Under the pieces are notes generated by a model that searched no databases, was not told the DNA's origin, and saw only the letters and a list, made by a program, of their open reading frames with translations. The position numbers and the translations under genes are program-made. Source: CBDESM01 sp965242485 (lineage in GTDB: Bacteria > Chloroflexota > Dehalococcoidia > Bin125). Taken from it: a DNA stretch of 64,000 nt. The stretch covers positions 1,922,001 to 1,986,000 of the forward strand of contig CBDESM010000003.1 in the NCBI GenBank assembly GCA_965242485.1. Reading direction: 5' to 3'. Shown piece after piece: positions 1-8,910 of the stretch; positions within the stretch are counted from its first letter, which is position 1, and each line of letters starts with the position of its first letter.

Positions 1-3000
1 AATCGATTTGCCGATTCACTCGTTCCCGAAGGTGCGCGACTGAAGAGCCGAATACCCATGTATCGCGACAGGTTTTCACGCCGTTGGAAGTTAGGCCGAA
101 TATGGAAGTAGCATCTGACTCTGGTGCTAGCGGATTCAAGTGCGAAAAATGTTCACTACGCTGATTGATCCAATCGCCATGAGAATTCGGGCTGATCATA
201 TACCAATCTAGATCACTGAATTGTACGCTCGCCACTATTGCCAACTTCTGTTCCTGTGTCAGATAATCTCCGATATCCCAATATCGAATCATTGCTCCTG
301 CATTAGGCAGCTGTTGTGACTGCTTCACCAGCAGGAGGACTGCGACACCTGCCCGCGTCCCGGCCCCGGTGACTCCGCCACCTTCACGTCGCCTCTGTTC
401 GCTTGACGTACGAGCGTTGCCGCGTAGATTATAAATATAGATTGCATGGAATTCCGCTGCAAGAGTCAGTCGAAATCCATCGAATGCCTTGCTGTCAATG
501 AATCCACTATTGGTCATAAATGCGACGATGCCACCATCGTTCGAATCCAATACCCGATTGGCGGCCCATCGAATCGCACGGACATATGTATCGTAGAGTT
601 GCTTCCTGTTGGTAGCGACCGATTGTTTGGCATAGGTCGTTGAGATTGACCCATCAAGTGTCGGATACGCAAGATTTTGATTGACGTCATCTTGACTCCG
701 TTGCCCCACCGACCACGGCGGATTCCCCATGATCACCCGGATATCCAGCCCCAGCTGCCGCTCGATCCGTTCGCTGTTGCGAGGGAACATCGCCGCCCCT
801 GCCCGCTCGCCCGGTTCCGTCGACTGGAACGTATCCGTCAGCACGATCCCCGGGAACGGCTCATACGCCTCCTCCCGCCCCGCCTTCTCCAGCGCCTCCT
901 GATACGCCGTCTCGATGTTCACGCCCGCGATGTAATACGCCAGCAGCAGGATCTCGTTCGCATGAATCTCCGAACGGTACTTGCGCGGCAGATCATCCGC
1001 CTCAATCAGCCCGCTCGACAGCAGCCGCGCCACGAACGTCCCCGTCCCCGTGAACGGATCGAGGATGTGCACCCCCTCGTCCCCCAGCGACGCCCCGAAC
1101 TCGCTCTCCAGCAGCTCCGCCACCGCCCGGATGATGAAATCGACGATCTCCACCGGCGTGTAGACGATCCCCAGCCGCTCCGCATCCCGCGGATACGCCT
1201 TGCGGAAGAAGTTGTCGTACAGTTCGATCGCCACCCGCTGCCGCCCCTCCGCATTGTCGATCCCTTCCGCCCGCCGCCGCACGCTCGCGTAGAACCGCGC
1301 CAATTCCTCCGTCTCCGCCTCCAGCCCCGCCCCCTCCAGCGACCCGATCATCCGCTCCATCGCTTGGCTCACCGGATTCAGCGCCGTGAACTCCGAACCC
1401 CCGAACAGCGCGTCGAACACCGGCTTCGTGATCAAATGCTGCGACAGCATCGCCGTCGCATCCTCCTCCGTGATCGAGTCGTTCAAATTCCGCCGCAGAT
1501 CGCCCACGAACTCCCGGAACCGCTCCGAGGTGCCCGCCGAATCCGCCACCAGCGCCCGAATCCGCGCGTGGTGCCGCCGCGCGATCTCCGCCACCGAATC
1601 CGCCCACTGCTCCCAGTACCGCCGCTCCCCGCAGCGCTGCACGATCTGCGCGTAAATCGCGTCCCGCCACTGCTCGATCCGCTCCTCCAGCCCCGACAGC
1701 ACGTACTGGAAAGCCACGTCGCTCACGCCCGCCTCCCCCGCCTCCTCGTCCTCGCCGCGGCTGCCGCCTACACCGATCACGTCCACCGGCCCCGAAGCGC
1801 GATCCTTGTTCAAATCCAGCTTGTTCACCCAAGCATCGAAGCGCTCATCATGCGACCGCAGCGCCTGCAACACCTCCCAGACATGCTCGTAGGCCGGCCC
1901 GATCGCCGCCTCCGGCTCCGCCCCCGCCGGCACCACCACCGGCAGGATCACGTAGCCGTACTTCTTCCCCTCCGCCCGCCGCATCACCCGCCCCACCGCC
2001 TGCACCACGTCGATCTGCGACTTCCGCGGCTGCAGGAACAGCACCGCGTCCAGCGCCGGCACGTCGATCCCCTCCGTCAGGCAGCGCGCGTTCGAGAGAA
2101 TGTGGCAGCGCTGCTCGAACGCCGTCTCCGTCCCCAGCCACGAAATCTCCCGCGCCCGCTCCATCGCCCCGCTCTTCCCGTCGATGTGCCGCGCCTCCGT
2201 CACGATCCCCCGCGTCGCCCGGCTCTTCTCGTCGTCCAGCACCGTCACCATCTCCACGAACCGCTGCGAATTCTTGATCGTCGTCGAAAACGCCACCGCC
2301 CGCTGCATCGGCAGCGGATCATCCGCGAAGTGCGTCCCCTCCGGATACCGCTTCGCCAAGCCGTTCAAGCATCCGATCACCCGCGCCGCATCCCCCACCG
2401 GCAGCCCGCCCTCGCGCGCCAGCTCTTCCTGATACTCGGACGCGATCTGGTCCTCGTCCACCATCAAAATCGCCACCTTGTAATCGCTCAGCAGCTCCCG
2501 CTCCACCGCGTCCGCGAACCCCAGCCGGTGGAACTCCGGCCCGTACGTCTGCTCATCGTCCATCGACGCCACGTACGCATCCGCCTCCGTCGCCTTCTGC
2601 TTCACCTGCGGCGCGTAAATCCGCGGCGTCGCCGTCATGTACAGCCGCTTCCGCGCCCGGATCTTCTCCGCGTCATGCACCAGCAGGAAGTTCGAATGAT
2701 CCTCGCCGCTCGCCGCGTACCCCGTCGTCCGGTGCGCCTCGTCGCACACCGCCAAATCGAACTCCGCCATCCCCGCCGCCTGCGCGTCCCGGATCACCGA
2801 CATCGATTGGTACGTCGTGAACGCCACCGTCATCCGCTCCGCATCATCGGAGCCCGCCGCCGCCGCCAGCCGTTCCGCGTCCGTCGTCGGCGGAATCGGC
2901 AGGTCGTACGTCCGCGCGCTGTCCCCGTCCTTCCCCCGCCCGACCGAAACATCCGAACACACCACGAACGGCCGGATCGGCACCCGCGCATCCCGGCTCC

Positions 3001-3694
3001 ACTCCCGCAGCGCCTGCGCCACCAGCGAGATCGACGGCGCCGCGAACAGCACCCGCCCGCCCGCTCCCGCGTACTCCTCCGCCGCCCGCAGCGCCGTGAA
3101 CGTCTTCCCCGTCCCGCAAGCCATGATCAGCTTGCCCCGATCACGCTCCGCGAACCCCGCCCGCAGATCATCCAGCGCCGCCACCTGGTGTTCCATCGCC
3201 TCCCGCGACGGCCGCATCGCCACCGGCGGATTCGACTCCTCGATCCGCTCCAAACACGCATCCCAATCGATCCCCGTGCCGATGTCCGACAAGTACAGCC
3301 GCTGCACCGGCGGCCGCTGGTTCTCGACCGTCTTGACGAGGTTCTTGCTCCAGTTCGTCGTCGTCGAAACGATGATCCGCTCCGTGAACTTGCGATTCGT
3401 GTTCATCAGGAACGTCGAAAGGTCGCTCTCGTAAAGCGTCGCCTCCGGGTCGTAGCACTTCACCTGAATCGCCGCGAAACCATCCCCGTCCGCCCGCTTC
3501 GCCACCAAATCCACCCCGATGTCGCCCCCGCTCCCGGCCCACTCGCCGTAGGACTGCACGCCCGCGTACCGCTCCGCGAAGACCGGATCCGTGCGGAATA
3601 CGTCCGCCATGATCCGCTCGAACCGCCGCCCCCGCTCCTGCGGATTCGGGTACAGCTCGCAGAGCCGCGCGTAGACCTCATCGAAGCCGGCCAT
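1..3694 (-). CDS. Type ISP restriction-modification enzyme (nuclease-helicase-methyltransferase), partial at left edge
   Basis: Single-chain restriction-modification enzyme of the LlaGI/LlaBIII kind, expected to methylate one strand of an asymmetric site and to translocate on and cut unmethylated DNA. It starts at ATG 3694 and runs off the window after about 1231 residues. Domains seen in order: an Mrr-like PD-(D/E)XK nuclease with D62 and Q77-V-K79; an SF2 helicase with Walker A ACGTGKT near residue 195, DEAH near 316 and motif VI QAVGRVMRR; a coupler; then an N6-adenine methyltransferase with motif I DPFTGTGT and motif IV NPPW at 991-994. Family members are usually longer than 1500 residues, so the C-terminal target-recognition part is cut off. 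It follows the MBL gene by 4 nt. Base composition drops sharply just after NPPW (about 700 down to 1), unlike the rest of the gene. Confidence 0.9.
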   Translation of the reverse strand, partial: MAGFDEVYARLCELYPNPQERGRRFERIMADVFRTDPVFAERYAGVQSYGEWAGSGGDIGVDLVAKRADGDGFAAIQVKCYDPEATLYESDLSTFLMNTNRKFTERIIVSTTTNWSKNLVKTVENQRPPVQRLYLSDIGTGIDWDACLERIEESNPPVAMRPSREAMEHQVAALDDLRAGFAERDRGKLIMACGTGKTFTALRAAEEYAGAGGRVLFAAPSISLVAQALREWSRDARVPIRPFVVCSDVSVGRGKDGDSARTYDLPIPPTTDAERLAAAAGSDDAERMTVAFTTYQSMSVIRDAQAAGMAEFDLAVCDEAHRTTGYAASGEDHSNFLLVHDAEKIRARKRLYMTATPRIYAPQVKQKATEADAYVASMDDEQTYGPEFHRLGFADAVERELLSDYKVAILMVDEDQIASEYQEELAREGGLPVGDAARVIGCLNGLAKRYPEGTHFADDPLPMQRAVAFSTTIKNSQRFVEMVTVLDDEKSRATRGIVTEARHIDGKSGAMERAREISWLGTETAFEQRCHILSNARCLTEGIDVPALDAVLFLQPRKSQIDVVQAVGRVMRRAEGKKYGYVILPVVVPAGAEPEAAIGPAYEHVWEVLQALRSHDERFDAWVNKLDLNKDRASGPVDVIGVGGSRGEDEEAGEAGVSDVAFQYVLSGLEERIEQWRDAIYAQIVQRCGERRYWEQWADSVAEIARRHHARIRALVADSAGTSERFREFVGDLRRNLNDSITEEDATAMLSQHLITKPVFDALFGGSEFTALNPVSQAMERMIGSLEGAGLEAETEELARFYASVRRRAEGIDNAEGRQRVAIELYDNFFRKAYPRDAERLGIVYTPVEIVDFIIRAVAELLESEFGASLGDEGVHILDPFTGTGTFVARLLSSGLIEADDLPRKYRSEIHANEILLLAYYIAGVNIETAYQEALEKAGREEAYEPFPGIVLTDTFQSTEPGERAGAAMFPRNSERIERQLGLDIRVIMGNPPWSVGQRSQDDVNQNLAYPTLDGSISTTYAKQSVATNRKQLYDTYVRAIRWAANRVLDSNDGGIVAFMTNSGFIDSKAFDGFRLTLAAEFHAIYIYNLRGNARTSSEQRRREGGGVTGAGTRAGVAVLLLVKQSQQLPNAGAMIRYWDIGDYLTQEQKLAIVASVQFSDLDWYMISPNSHGDWINQRSEHFSHLNPLAPESDATSIFGLTSNGVKTCRDTWVFGSSVAHLRERVNRQID

Positions 3695-3698
3695 CCCC

Positions 3699-4538
3699 CT
3701 ACGCCGCCCTGTATACGCGCTTGCCGTTCACGCGCGCCGCTCGGCCCAGGCCCGGATACAGGAAATGCCCGCTCGCGATCTGCGCGTCCTCCGCCTCGAT
3801 CCGGTCGAACAGCATCCGCCGCGACCGCGTGCTCTCCCCGAAATCCACATCCGCGCTCGGGCACCAGTCCGTCTCCGTCAGCTGCACCATGTGATGCGCC
3901 GCGTCCCCGATCACGTAGACCCGCTCGCCCCCGCTCTGCACCACGAAGCTCACGTGCCCCGGCGTATGCCCCGGCGTCGGGAACGTCGTCACCTCCTCCG
4001 TCAGCGCGTGCTCCCCCTCGACGAAATCGATCAGCCCGGCCTCCAGCACCGGCTCCAGCGCGGTCCCGTACTGCGCCCCCTCCCGCAGCTCCTCGCTGCC
4101 CGTCCAGTAGTCCCACTCCGCCTGCTGGATCACGTGCCGCGCCTTCGCGAACAGCGGCGTCGGCCGCCCGTCCACGTCCGGCGCGTTCCAGCCCGTGTGA
4201 TCGAAATGCAGGTGCGTGAACGCCACGATGTCGATCTCCGACGCCGGCGCCCCCGCCTCCGCCAGCACCTCCGGCAGCGCCGCCGGCTCCTGCAGCGGCA
4301 GCATCATCGGCCGCGGCCCCATCCCCGTATCCACCAGAATCGTCTTCCCCCCGCTCACGATCACCCAGCAGCCGAAGTTCAGGACGATGTTCCCGTCGCC
4401 GTCCAGCAGCTCCGCGTACTGCTCCCAATCGCTCTCCTGCGTCTTGTTGAAGAACCCCGTCGGCGGCACCGCCGTCCACGAATCCTGCACCGAAATCAGC
4501 TCCGCATCGCCCACCCGCACCTTGTGGAACCGTCCCAT
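3699..4538 (-). CDS. MBL-fold metallo-hydrolase
   Basis: A 279-residue metallo-beta-lactamase-fold hydrolase, probably binding two metal ions in the cytoplasm. The signature HLHFDH is at residues 109-114, followed by PGHTPGH near 189-195, GDAAHH at 211-216 and a late His in SGHF. The pattern resembles the quorum-quenching lactonase/hydroxyacylglutathione hydrolase side of the superfamily, but the substrate cannot be read from sequence. The frame is open upstream, but ATG 4538 is preceded by a GAGGAG-type ribosome site and gives the normal family length. It lies between glcF and the restriction gene on the same strand and may be co-transcribed with both. Confidence 0.87.
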   Translation of the reverse strand: MGRFHKVRVGDAELISVQDSWTAVPPTGFFNKTQESDWEQYAELLDGDGNIVLNFGCWVIVSGGKTILVDTGMGPRPMMLPLQEPAALPEVLAEAGAPASEIDIVAFTHLHFDHTGWNAPDVDGRPTPLFAKARHVIQQAEWDYWTGSEELREGAQYGTALEPVLEAGLIDFVEGEHALTEEVTTFPTPGHTPGHVSFVVQSGGERVYVIGDAAHHMVQLTETDWCPSADVDFGESTRSRRMLFDRIEAEDAQIASGHFLYPGLGRAARVNGKRVYRAA

Positions 4539-4621
4539 CTCGATCTCCTCTCCAGCCGCGCACCGGCCCGCCCTTCCGAACCGCGTGCCCGAACCGTTAT
4601 CCGGTCCGCGCAGGCTACCCG

Positions 4622-5986
4622 CTACCCGCCGCCCCCGTACGCCCCGTTTCCGCTCCCCCCGTAGGCTTCGTCCAGCAGCTCGATCGCATGCGCGCTCCGC
4701 CCCAGCATCGCCCCCTCCTCGTCGAACCGCGCCAAACCCTGATCCAGCTGCATCATGCAGCCCGGATTCGCCGTGCAGACCTGCTCCGCCCCCGTCCCCA
4801 GCACGTCCTCCATCTTCTCCGCCAGCACCCGCCGCGAAATCTCCGGCTGCACCACCGAATACAGCCCCGCGCTCCCGCAGCACCGGTCCGGCGTCCGCAT
4901 CTCCCGCAGCTCCAGCCCCGGAATCGCCCGCAAAATCTCCCGCGGCGCCTTCCGCACCCCCTGCCCGTGCGCCAAATGGCACGAATCCTGGTACGTCACC
5001 TTCCGCTCCACCCGCCCCAAAGGCGGCCTGAACCCGATCTCCACCAAATACTCATGCACGTCCCGCACCAGCTCCGCGAACGCCGCCGCCCGCCCCGCCC
5101 ACTCCGCATCGCCCCGCAGCAAATGCCCGTACTCCTTCAAATGCGACCCGCAGCCCGCCGCGTTGATCAAAATCGCCTCCGGCGGCTCCTCCCCCTCCGG
5201 CATGAACGCCGCGATGTTCCGCCGCGCCAGCTCCCGCGCCTGCTCCACGTCCCCCCCGTGCGCGTGCAGCGCCCCGCAGCAGACCTGCGCCTCCGGCGCC
5301 AGCACCCGCACCCCGTTCCGCGCGAACACCCGCACCGTCGCCCGCTGCGTCTCCGCGAACGCCAGCGGCATGATGCAGCCCGACACCAGCGCCGCCCGCG
5401 CCCGCACCGGCTCCTCCGGCGCCTCCCGCTCCGCCTCGCCGTTCCCGAAAAACGGCCGCCGCGCGTCCGGCGCCATCGCCTCGATCTCCCGCAAGCGCCG
5501 CGGCAGCAGCCGCACCAGCCCGCTCCGCCGCGTCAGCCGCTGCATCCCCGTCCGCTGGTGCCACTGCAGCAGCCGGAACGCCAGCCGCAGCCGCCGCGGC
5601 GACGGAAACACCCCGCGCATCACCACGCGCCACCAGAACCGCTGCCCCCGCGACTGCCGCCCCTGCGCGAACGCATCCGCCCGCGTCGCCTCCATCAGCC
5701 GCCCGTACGGCACCTTCGACGGGCACGCCGTCTCGCAGGCGCGGCACTGCAAGCACTGATCAAAATGCTGCTGCACCCGCTCCGTCCACTCCACCCGCCC
5801 CGTATCCAGCGCCCGCATCAGCGCGATCCGCCCCCGCGGCGAATCCGGCTCCACCCCCAAATCCAAATACGTCGGGCAAGCGTTCAAGCAAAACCCGCAA
5901 TGCACGCACAGCCCCAGCTCCCCGACATCCGGCCGCTCGCCCGAAACGAACAGCGACTCCCCGAGAACAGGCGGCGCGTGACTCAC
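4622..5986 (-). CDS. glcF: Glycolate oxidase iron-sulfur subunit GlcF
   Basis: The iron-sulfur subunit that passes electrons from the FAD-containing GlcD/GlcE to the respiratory chain during oxidation of glycolate to glyoxylate. Two 4Fe-4S motifs are present: Cys27/30/33/37 in CVHCGFCLNACP and Cys78/81/84/88 in CLQCRACETACP. The C-terminal half carries the paired cysteine-rich CCG-type motifs (VCCGALHAHGG, AGCGSHLKE, CCGSAG) of heterodisulfide-reductase-like proteins. Length (454 aa) is normal. It is not next to glcD-glcE: a solute-binding protein on the other strand and an HNH gene separate it from glcE by about 2.9 kb. A lactate or other 2-hydroxyacid substrate is possible, because the same subunit type occurs in those oxidases. 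Confidence 0.88.
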   Translation of the reverse strand: MSHAPPVLGESLFVSGERPDVGELGLCVHCGFCLNACPTYLDLGVEPDSPRGRIALMRALDTGRVEWTERVQQHFDQCLQCRACETACPSKVPYGRLMEATRADAFAQGRQSRGQRFWWRVVMRGVFPSPRRLRLAFRLLQWHQRTGMQRLTRRSGLVRLLPRRLREIEAMAPDARRPFFGNGEAEREAPEEPVRARAALVSGCIMPLAFAETQRATVRVFARNGVRVLAPEAQVCCGALHAHGGDVEQARELARRNIAAFMPEGEEPPEAILINAAGCGSHLKEYGHLLRGDAEWAGRAAAFAELVRDVHEYLVEIGFRPPLGRVERKVTYQDSCHLAHGQGVRKAPREILRAIPGLELREMRTPDRCCGSAGLYSVVQPEISRRVLAEKMEDVLGTGAEQVCTANPGCMMQLDQGLARFDEEGAMLGRSAHAIELLDEAYGGSGNGAYGGGG

Positions 5987-6098
5987 CCCGCGAGTCTACG
6001 CGCCTCCCCGCCGCCTGCCCCATCGCCCGGCTGCGACCATCTCGTATCTTCCATCTTCCGCGCCGTGTGGCAGTTCAAAACGGGCTAGAACGACTTCC

Positions 6099-8147
6099 AT
6101 GCTGACCTGCTCCCGCCGCCAACTGCTGCGCTCCGCCCTCCAAGCAGGCGTAGCCATCGCCGGCATCGCCGCCGTCGGCTGCGCCTCCCCCGAGGTCTAC
6201 AACACCCGCGACCAGCAAACCTCCGACAAGGCGAGCGCGCCACCGCCCCAAGAGCCGGAGCAGCCGCAGCCGCAGCAGGACCAACCGCCCGCGACCCCCA
6301 TCGCCGCCCGGCCTGTGACGACGCCTGGACGTCCGGCTCCGCTGGCTGCGGGCGGTGAAATCATCTACTGCTCCCGTCCTTCGCAGCAATACAGCAACGA
6401 CCTGTCATTCGGCACTGAAACCGTGCCCCGCGTCGTCGTCGATCCCCGTGAATGGCGCGAGCGCTACCACTGGCGCACCCTGCCGGTCCGCCACGACCCC
6501 GCGCTTGGCGACGCGGACATCACCTTCAACTCCACGCACGAGTCGCTCTGGTTCCCGGATGCCGTCGATTCCGCAACATGGTTGCCTCTGCTCTACAGCC
6601 AGCTCGTCGTGCTGGCCGCCGGCGACGGCGTCGACGCGCACCGCGCCGCCGTGGAGGGCGACCTGGCCGAGCGCTGGGAGACCCCCGACGCCGCCACGAT
6701 CATCTTCACCCTCCGCGACGGAATCAGCTGGCCCGACCGGGACGGCAGCCCAGCCGCTCCGCTGACCGCGGCCGATGTCGCCGCCGCGCACGAAACGCAT
6801 CGTGCCCCCGAAAGCAGGCAGTCGGCCGTATACCGCTCCGTAGCCGCCATCGCGGCCGACGACGCTGCCCGCACCGTCGCGTTGTCACTTTCGGAGCCCG
6901 ATGTCTCGCTGCTGCTGTCAATGACCGGAGCCGGCCATATCATCACGCCGTCGGGTTGGAAACTCACCGACCTCTCCGCAATACCGCCGCCCGGTACGGG
7001 GCCATTCCGCGTCGCGGAGTGGCGCGGCCCCCGCCGTGCCTGGCGCTTCACCCGATCGCCCGGCTACTTCAAGCGCGATCCGGCGGGCAGCCAACTCTCC
7101 TACCTGAACAGCATCCGCGGCGGATTGCCGCCGGACGAAGGCGTCGACCCCGTTTGCGGGGTCACGCCCCAAGAAGAATGGGGCCGCTGGCTCACCGGCG
7201 CGGTCGATGTCGCCGCCCTGCGCCATCCCGGCGAGCTCGCGGCATCGCTGGACGGCGTCGCCGGCGCAGTCCCCCAAGTCGCCGCGCCGATGCCCGGCCG
7301 CGGCTGGGCCCTCGAATTCCCCCGCAACGCCGCCCAGCCGATCACCGACCCCCGAGTGCGCCGCGCCATCTCGATCGCGATCGACCGCGCGCTGCTCGCG
7401 GAGCAATGGGAAGACGGCCTCGCCGAGTCCGACTGCGGCCTGAACTGGACATTCGTCGAAGACGGCCAAGACGGCTTCCGCGAGTGGCCTTGGACGCTGG
7501 ACGAACTCGGCGCGCCATACCGCCAAGACCCCCAAGCGGCCCAAGAGCTGCTCGCTGCCGCCGGCTACTCGCGCCAGCAGCCGCTCCGCTTGTCTCTGCT
7601 CCCGAGCACCGACAACCAAGCCCTGCGCGAGATCGACTCCTTCGCCAGCATCGGGCGGCTCGGCAGCACGCTGAACGCCGGCTCCGCCGGCATCATCCGC
7701 ACTGCTCTCCTGACGTCCCCCGTTGCCTCTGACCAGTTGCAGTACTACGTCAACGCGGAAAACGGCAGGGCATTTCGCGCCGTCCCCGAAGCGAACCTCG
7801 CGCTCTCCGATTCCTCCGCCCTCTACCCCGCCGCCTGCGACCCCGCGACCTACGCGCCCCCGTCCCATATCCGACATCGCCAAGACACCGAAGACCCCCG
7901 CCTCGCCGAACTCTGGCAACAGCAGCGCCGCGCCATCGACCCGTCCGAACGCTCCCGAATCCTCGAAGAACTCCGCCAGCGCCGCTCCGAACTCATGGAA
8001 ACCATCCACCTGATCAACCGCTACGGCATCCACGCCCGCCGCCCCAACGTCCACAACCTCGTCATCACCGCCTTCGCCCACCACCCCCTCCACCAACCCA
8101 AGCAACTAGAACGCACCTGGCTCACCCCCGAAGCCCCCGCCGGCTGA
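6099..8147 (+). CDS. Family 5 extracellular solute-binding lipoprotein (peptide/oligo-substrate ABC type)
   Basis: A 682-residue secreted binding protein of the SBP_bac_5 type that captures peptides or similar solutes for an ABC importer. The N-terminus has SRR at 5-7, a hydrophobic stretch and a lipobox ending at Cys28 (AAVGC), so it should be a lipoprotein and possibly Tat-exported. A proline- and glutamine-rich linker follows at about residues 45-70. The family pattern is visible in DLAERWE, FTLRDGISWPD and LTAADVAAAHE, and in ARRAISIAIDR-like residues later. No permease or ATPase gene adjoins it, so it must work with transporter subunits encoded elsewhere or act alone. It is divergent from glcF across a 112-nt gap. 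Confidence 0.8.
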   Translation: MLTCSRRQLLRSALQAGVAIAGIAAVGCASPEVYNTRDQQTSDKASAPPPQEPEQPQPQQDQPPATPIAARPVTTPGRPAPLAAGGEIIYCSRPSQQYSNDLSFGTETVPRVVVDPREWRERYHWRTLPVRHDPALGDADITFNSTHESLWFPDAVDSATWLPLLYSQLVVLAAGDGVDAHRAAVEGDLAERWETPDAATIIFTLRDGISWPDRDGSPAAPLTAADVAAAHETHRAPESRQSAVYRSVAAIAADDAARTVALSLSEPDVSLLLSMTGAGHIITPSGWKLTDLSAIPPPGTGPFRVAEWRGPRRAWRFTRSPGYFKRDPAGSQLSYLNSIRGGLPPDEGVDPVCGVTPQEEWGRWLTGAVDVAALRHPGELAASLDGVAGAVPQVAAPMPGRGWALEFPRNAAQPITDPRVRRAISIAIDRALLAEQWEDGLAESDCGLNWTFVEDGQDGFREWPWTLDELGAPYRQDPQAAQELLAAAGYSRQQPLRLSLLPSTDNQALREIDSFASIGRLGSTLNAGSAGIIRTALLTSPVASDQLQYYVNAENGRAFRAVPEANLALSDSSALYPAACDPATYAPPSHIRHRQDTEDPRLAELWQQQRRAIDPSERSRILEELRQRRSELMETIHLINRYGIHARRPNVHNLVITAFAHHPLHQPKQLERTWLTPEAPAG

Positions 8148-8192
8148 ACGATCCGGCGGCCGAATCGGCGGCAGCGCACTGCAACTAGCCGT

Positions 8193-8870
8193 CTACTCCG
8201 AATCATCCTCCGGCAGCCGGTCTCCCTTGCGCTTGTTGCAGGTGCCGCACAACAGCTGCGTATTCGCCTCCGTATCCGGCCCCCCGCGTGATCTCGGATA
8301 CCAATGGTCCTGCTCCAGCAAATCGAACGGAATCTCCCGCTTGCACTCCGCGCAGCGCCCGCTCTGTTCGCCGTACAACCGCCGCTTCGTATTCCGCGTC
8401 CGCCCCCCGGCCCTCACCACCTTCACCGTAGCCCGCCGCTTCGGCTCGACCACCCCGACCAGCTCATCGGGAATCCCCGCCTCGACGAGTTGCCCGAGTT
8501 CCTGATCCGAATAATGGAAGCACTCCCAAGCGACATCCTTGCCGACCATCGCTTGGAGCCAAGACTGCAGCGTGCCCCAATGCAAGTTCTCGCTGATCAG
8601 GTGCGCGGTCTCCGAGCAGCCCCGGAATGCGTTGAGTTGTTCGATTCGCTCGCCTGAGTCTTTTCCGTACGTCGCGACGCCCAAACGGGAAGTGCGGACG
8701 ATCTTGCCGTCACCGAAACTGAGCTCCGAGTAGGGATCATCGTTGAACGCCGGGTGGAGTTGATCCAGCAAGGCGGATTTCTCCGCCTCAAGCTGCCGAA
8801 CGACCCGTCTGTACTCAGTGATCTGCTCGCTGATCTCCGCCAACCTCCGCGCATCCTCAGTCGTGCTCAT
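8193..8870 (-). CDS. HNH endonuclease-domain protein
   Basis: A 225-residue protein with an N-terminal coiled-coil-like segment (about residues 1-40), a middle region of unknown role and a C-terminal HNH nuclease domain. The nuclease part shows a CxxC zinc pair near 173-176, the DH of the catalytic motif at 188-189, an Asn near 203, a second CxxC near 208-211 and a following N and K. This is the standard zinc-bound beta-beta-alpha-metal arrangement, so DNA cleavage is likely. The biological role (defence, mobile or repair) is open. It lies downstream of glcE on the same strand and separates the glycolate oxidase genes. Confidence 0.82.
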   Translation of the reverse strand: MSTTEDARRLAEISEQITEYRRVVRQLEAEKSALLDQLHPAFNDDPYSELSFGDGKIVRTSRLGVATYGKDSGERIEQLNAFRGCSETAHLISENLHWGTLQSWLQAMVGKDVAWECFHYSDQELGQLVEAGIPDELVGVVEPKRRATVKVVRAGGRTRNTKRRLYGEQSGRCAECKREIPFDLLEQDHWYPRSRGGPDTEANTQLLCGTCNKRKGDRLPEDDSE

Positions 8871-8910
8871 AACCTTGCCTCCTCTCCTCCACCTTACCGA
8901 GCAGATCGAC

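Noticed and set aside
677..4219. Very long plus-strand open frame, about 1180 codons
   Set aside because: The translation is almost all Arg, Pro, His and Leu with no motif. It lies opposite the type ISP and MBL genes and is a by-product of their G-ending codons.
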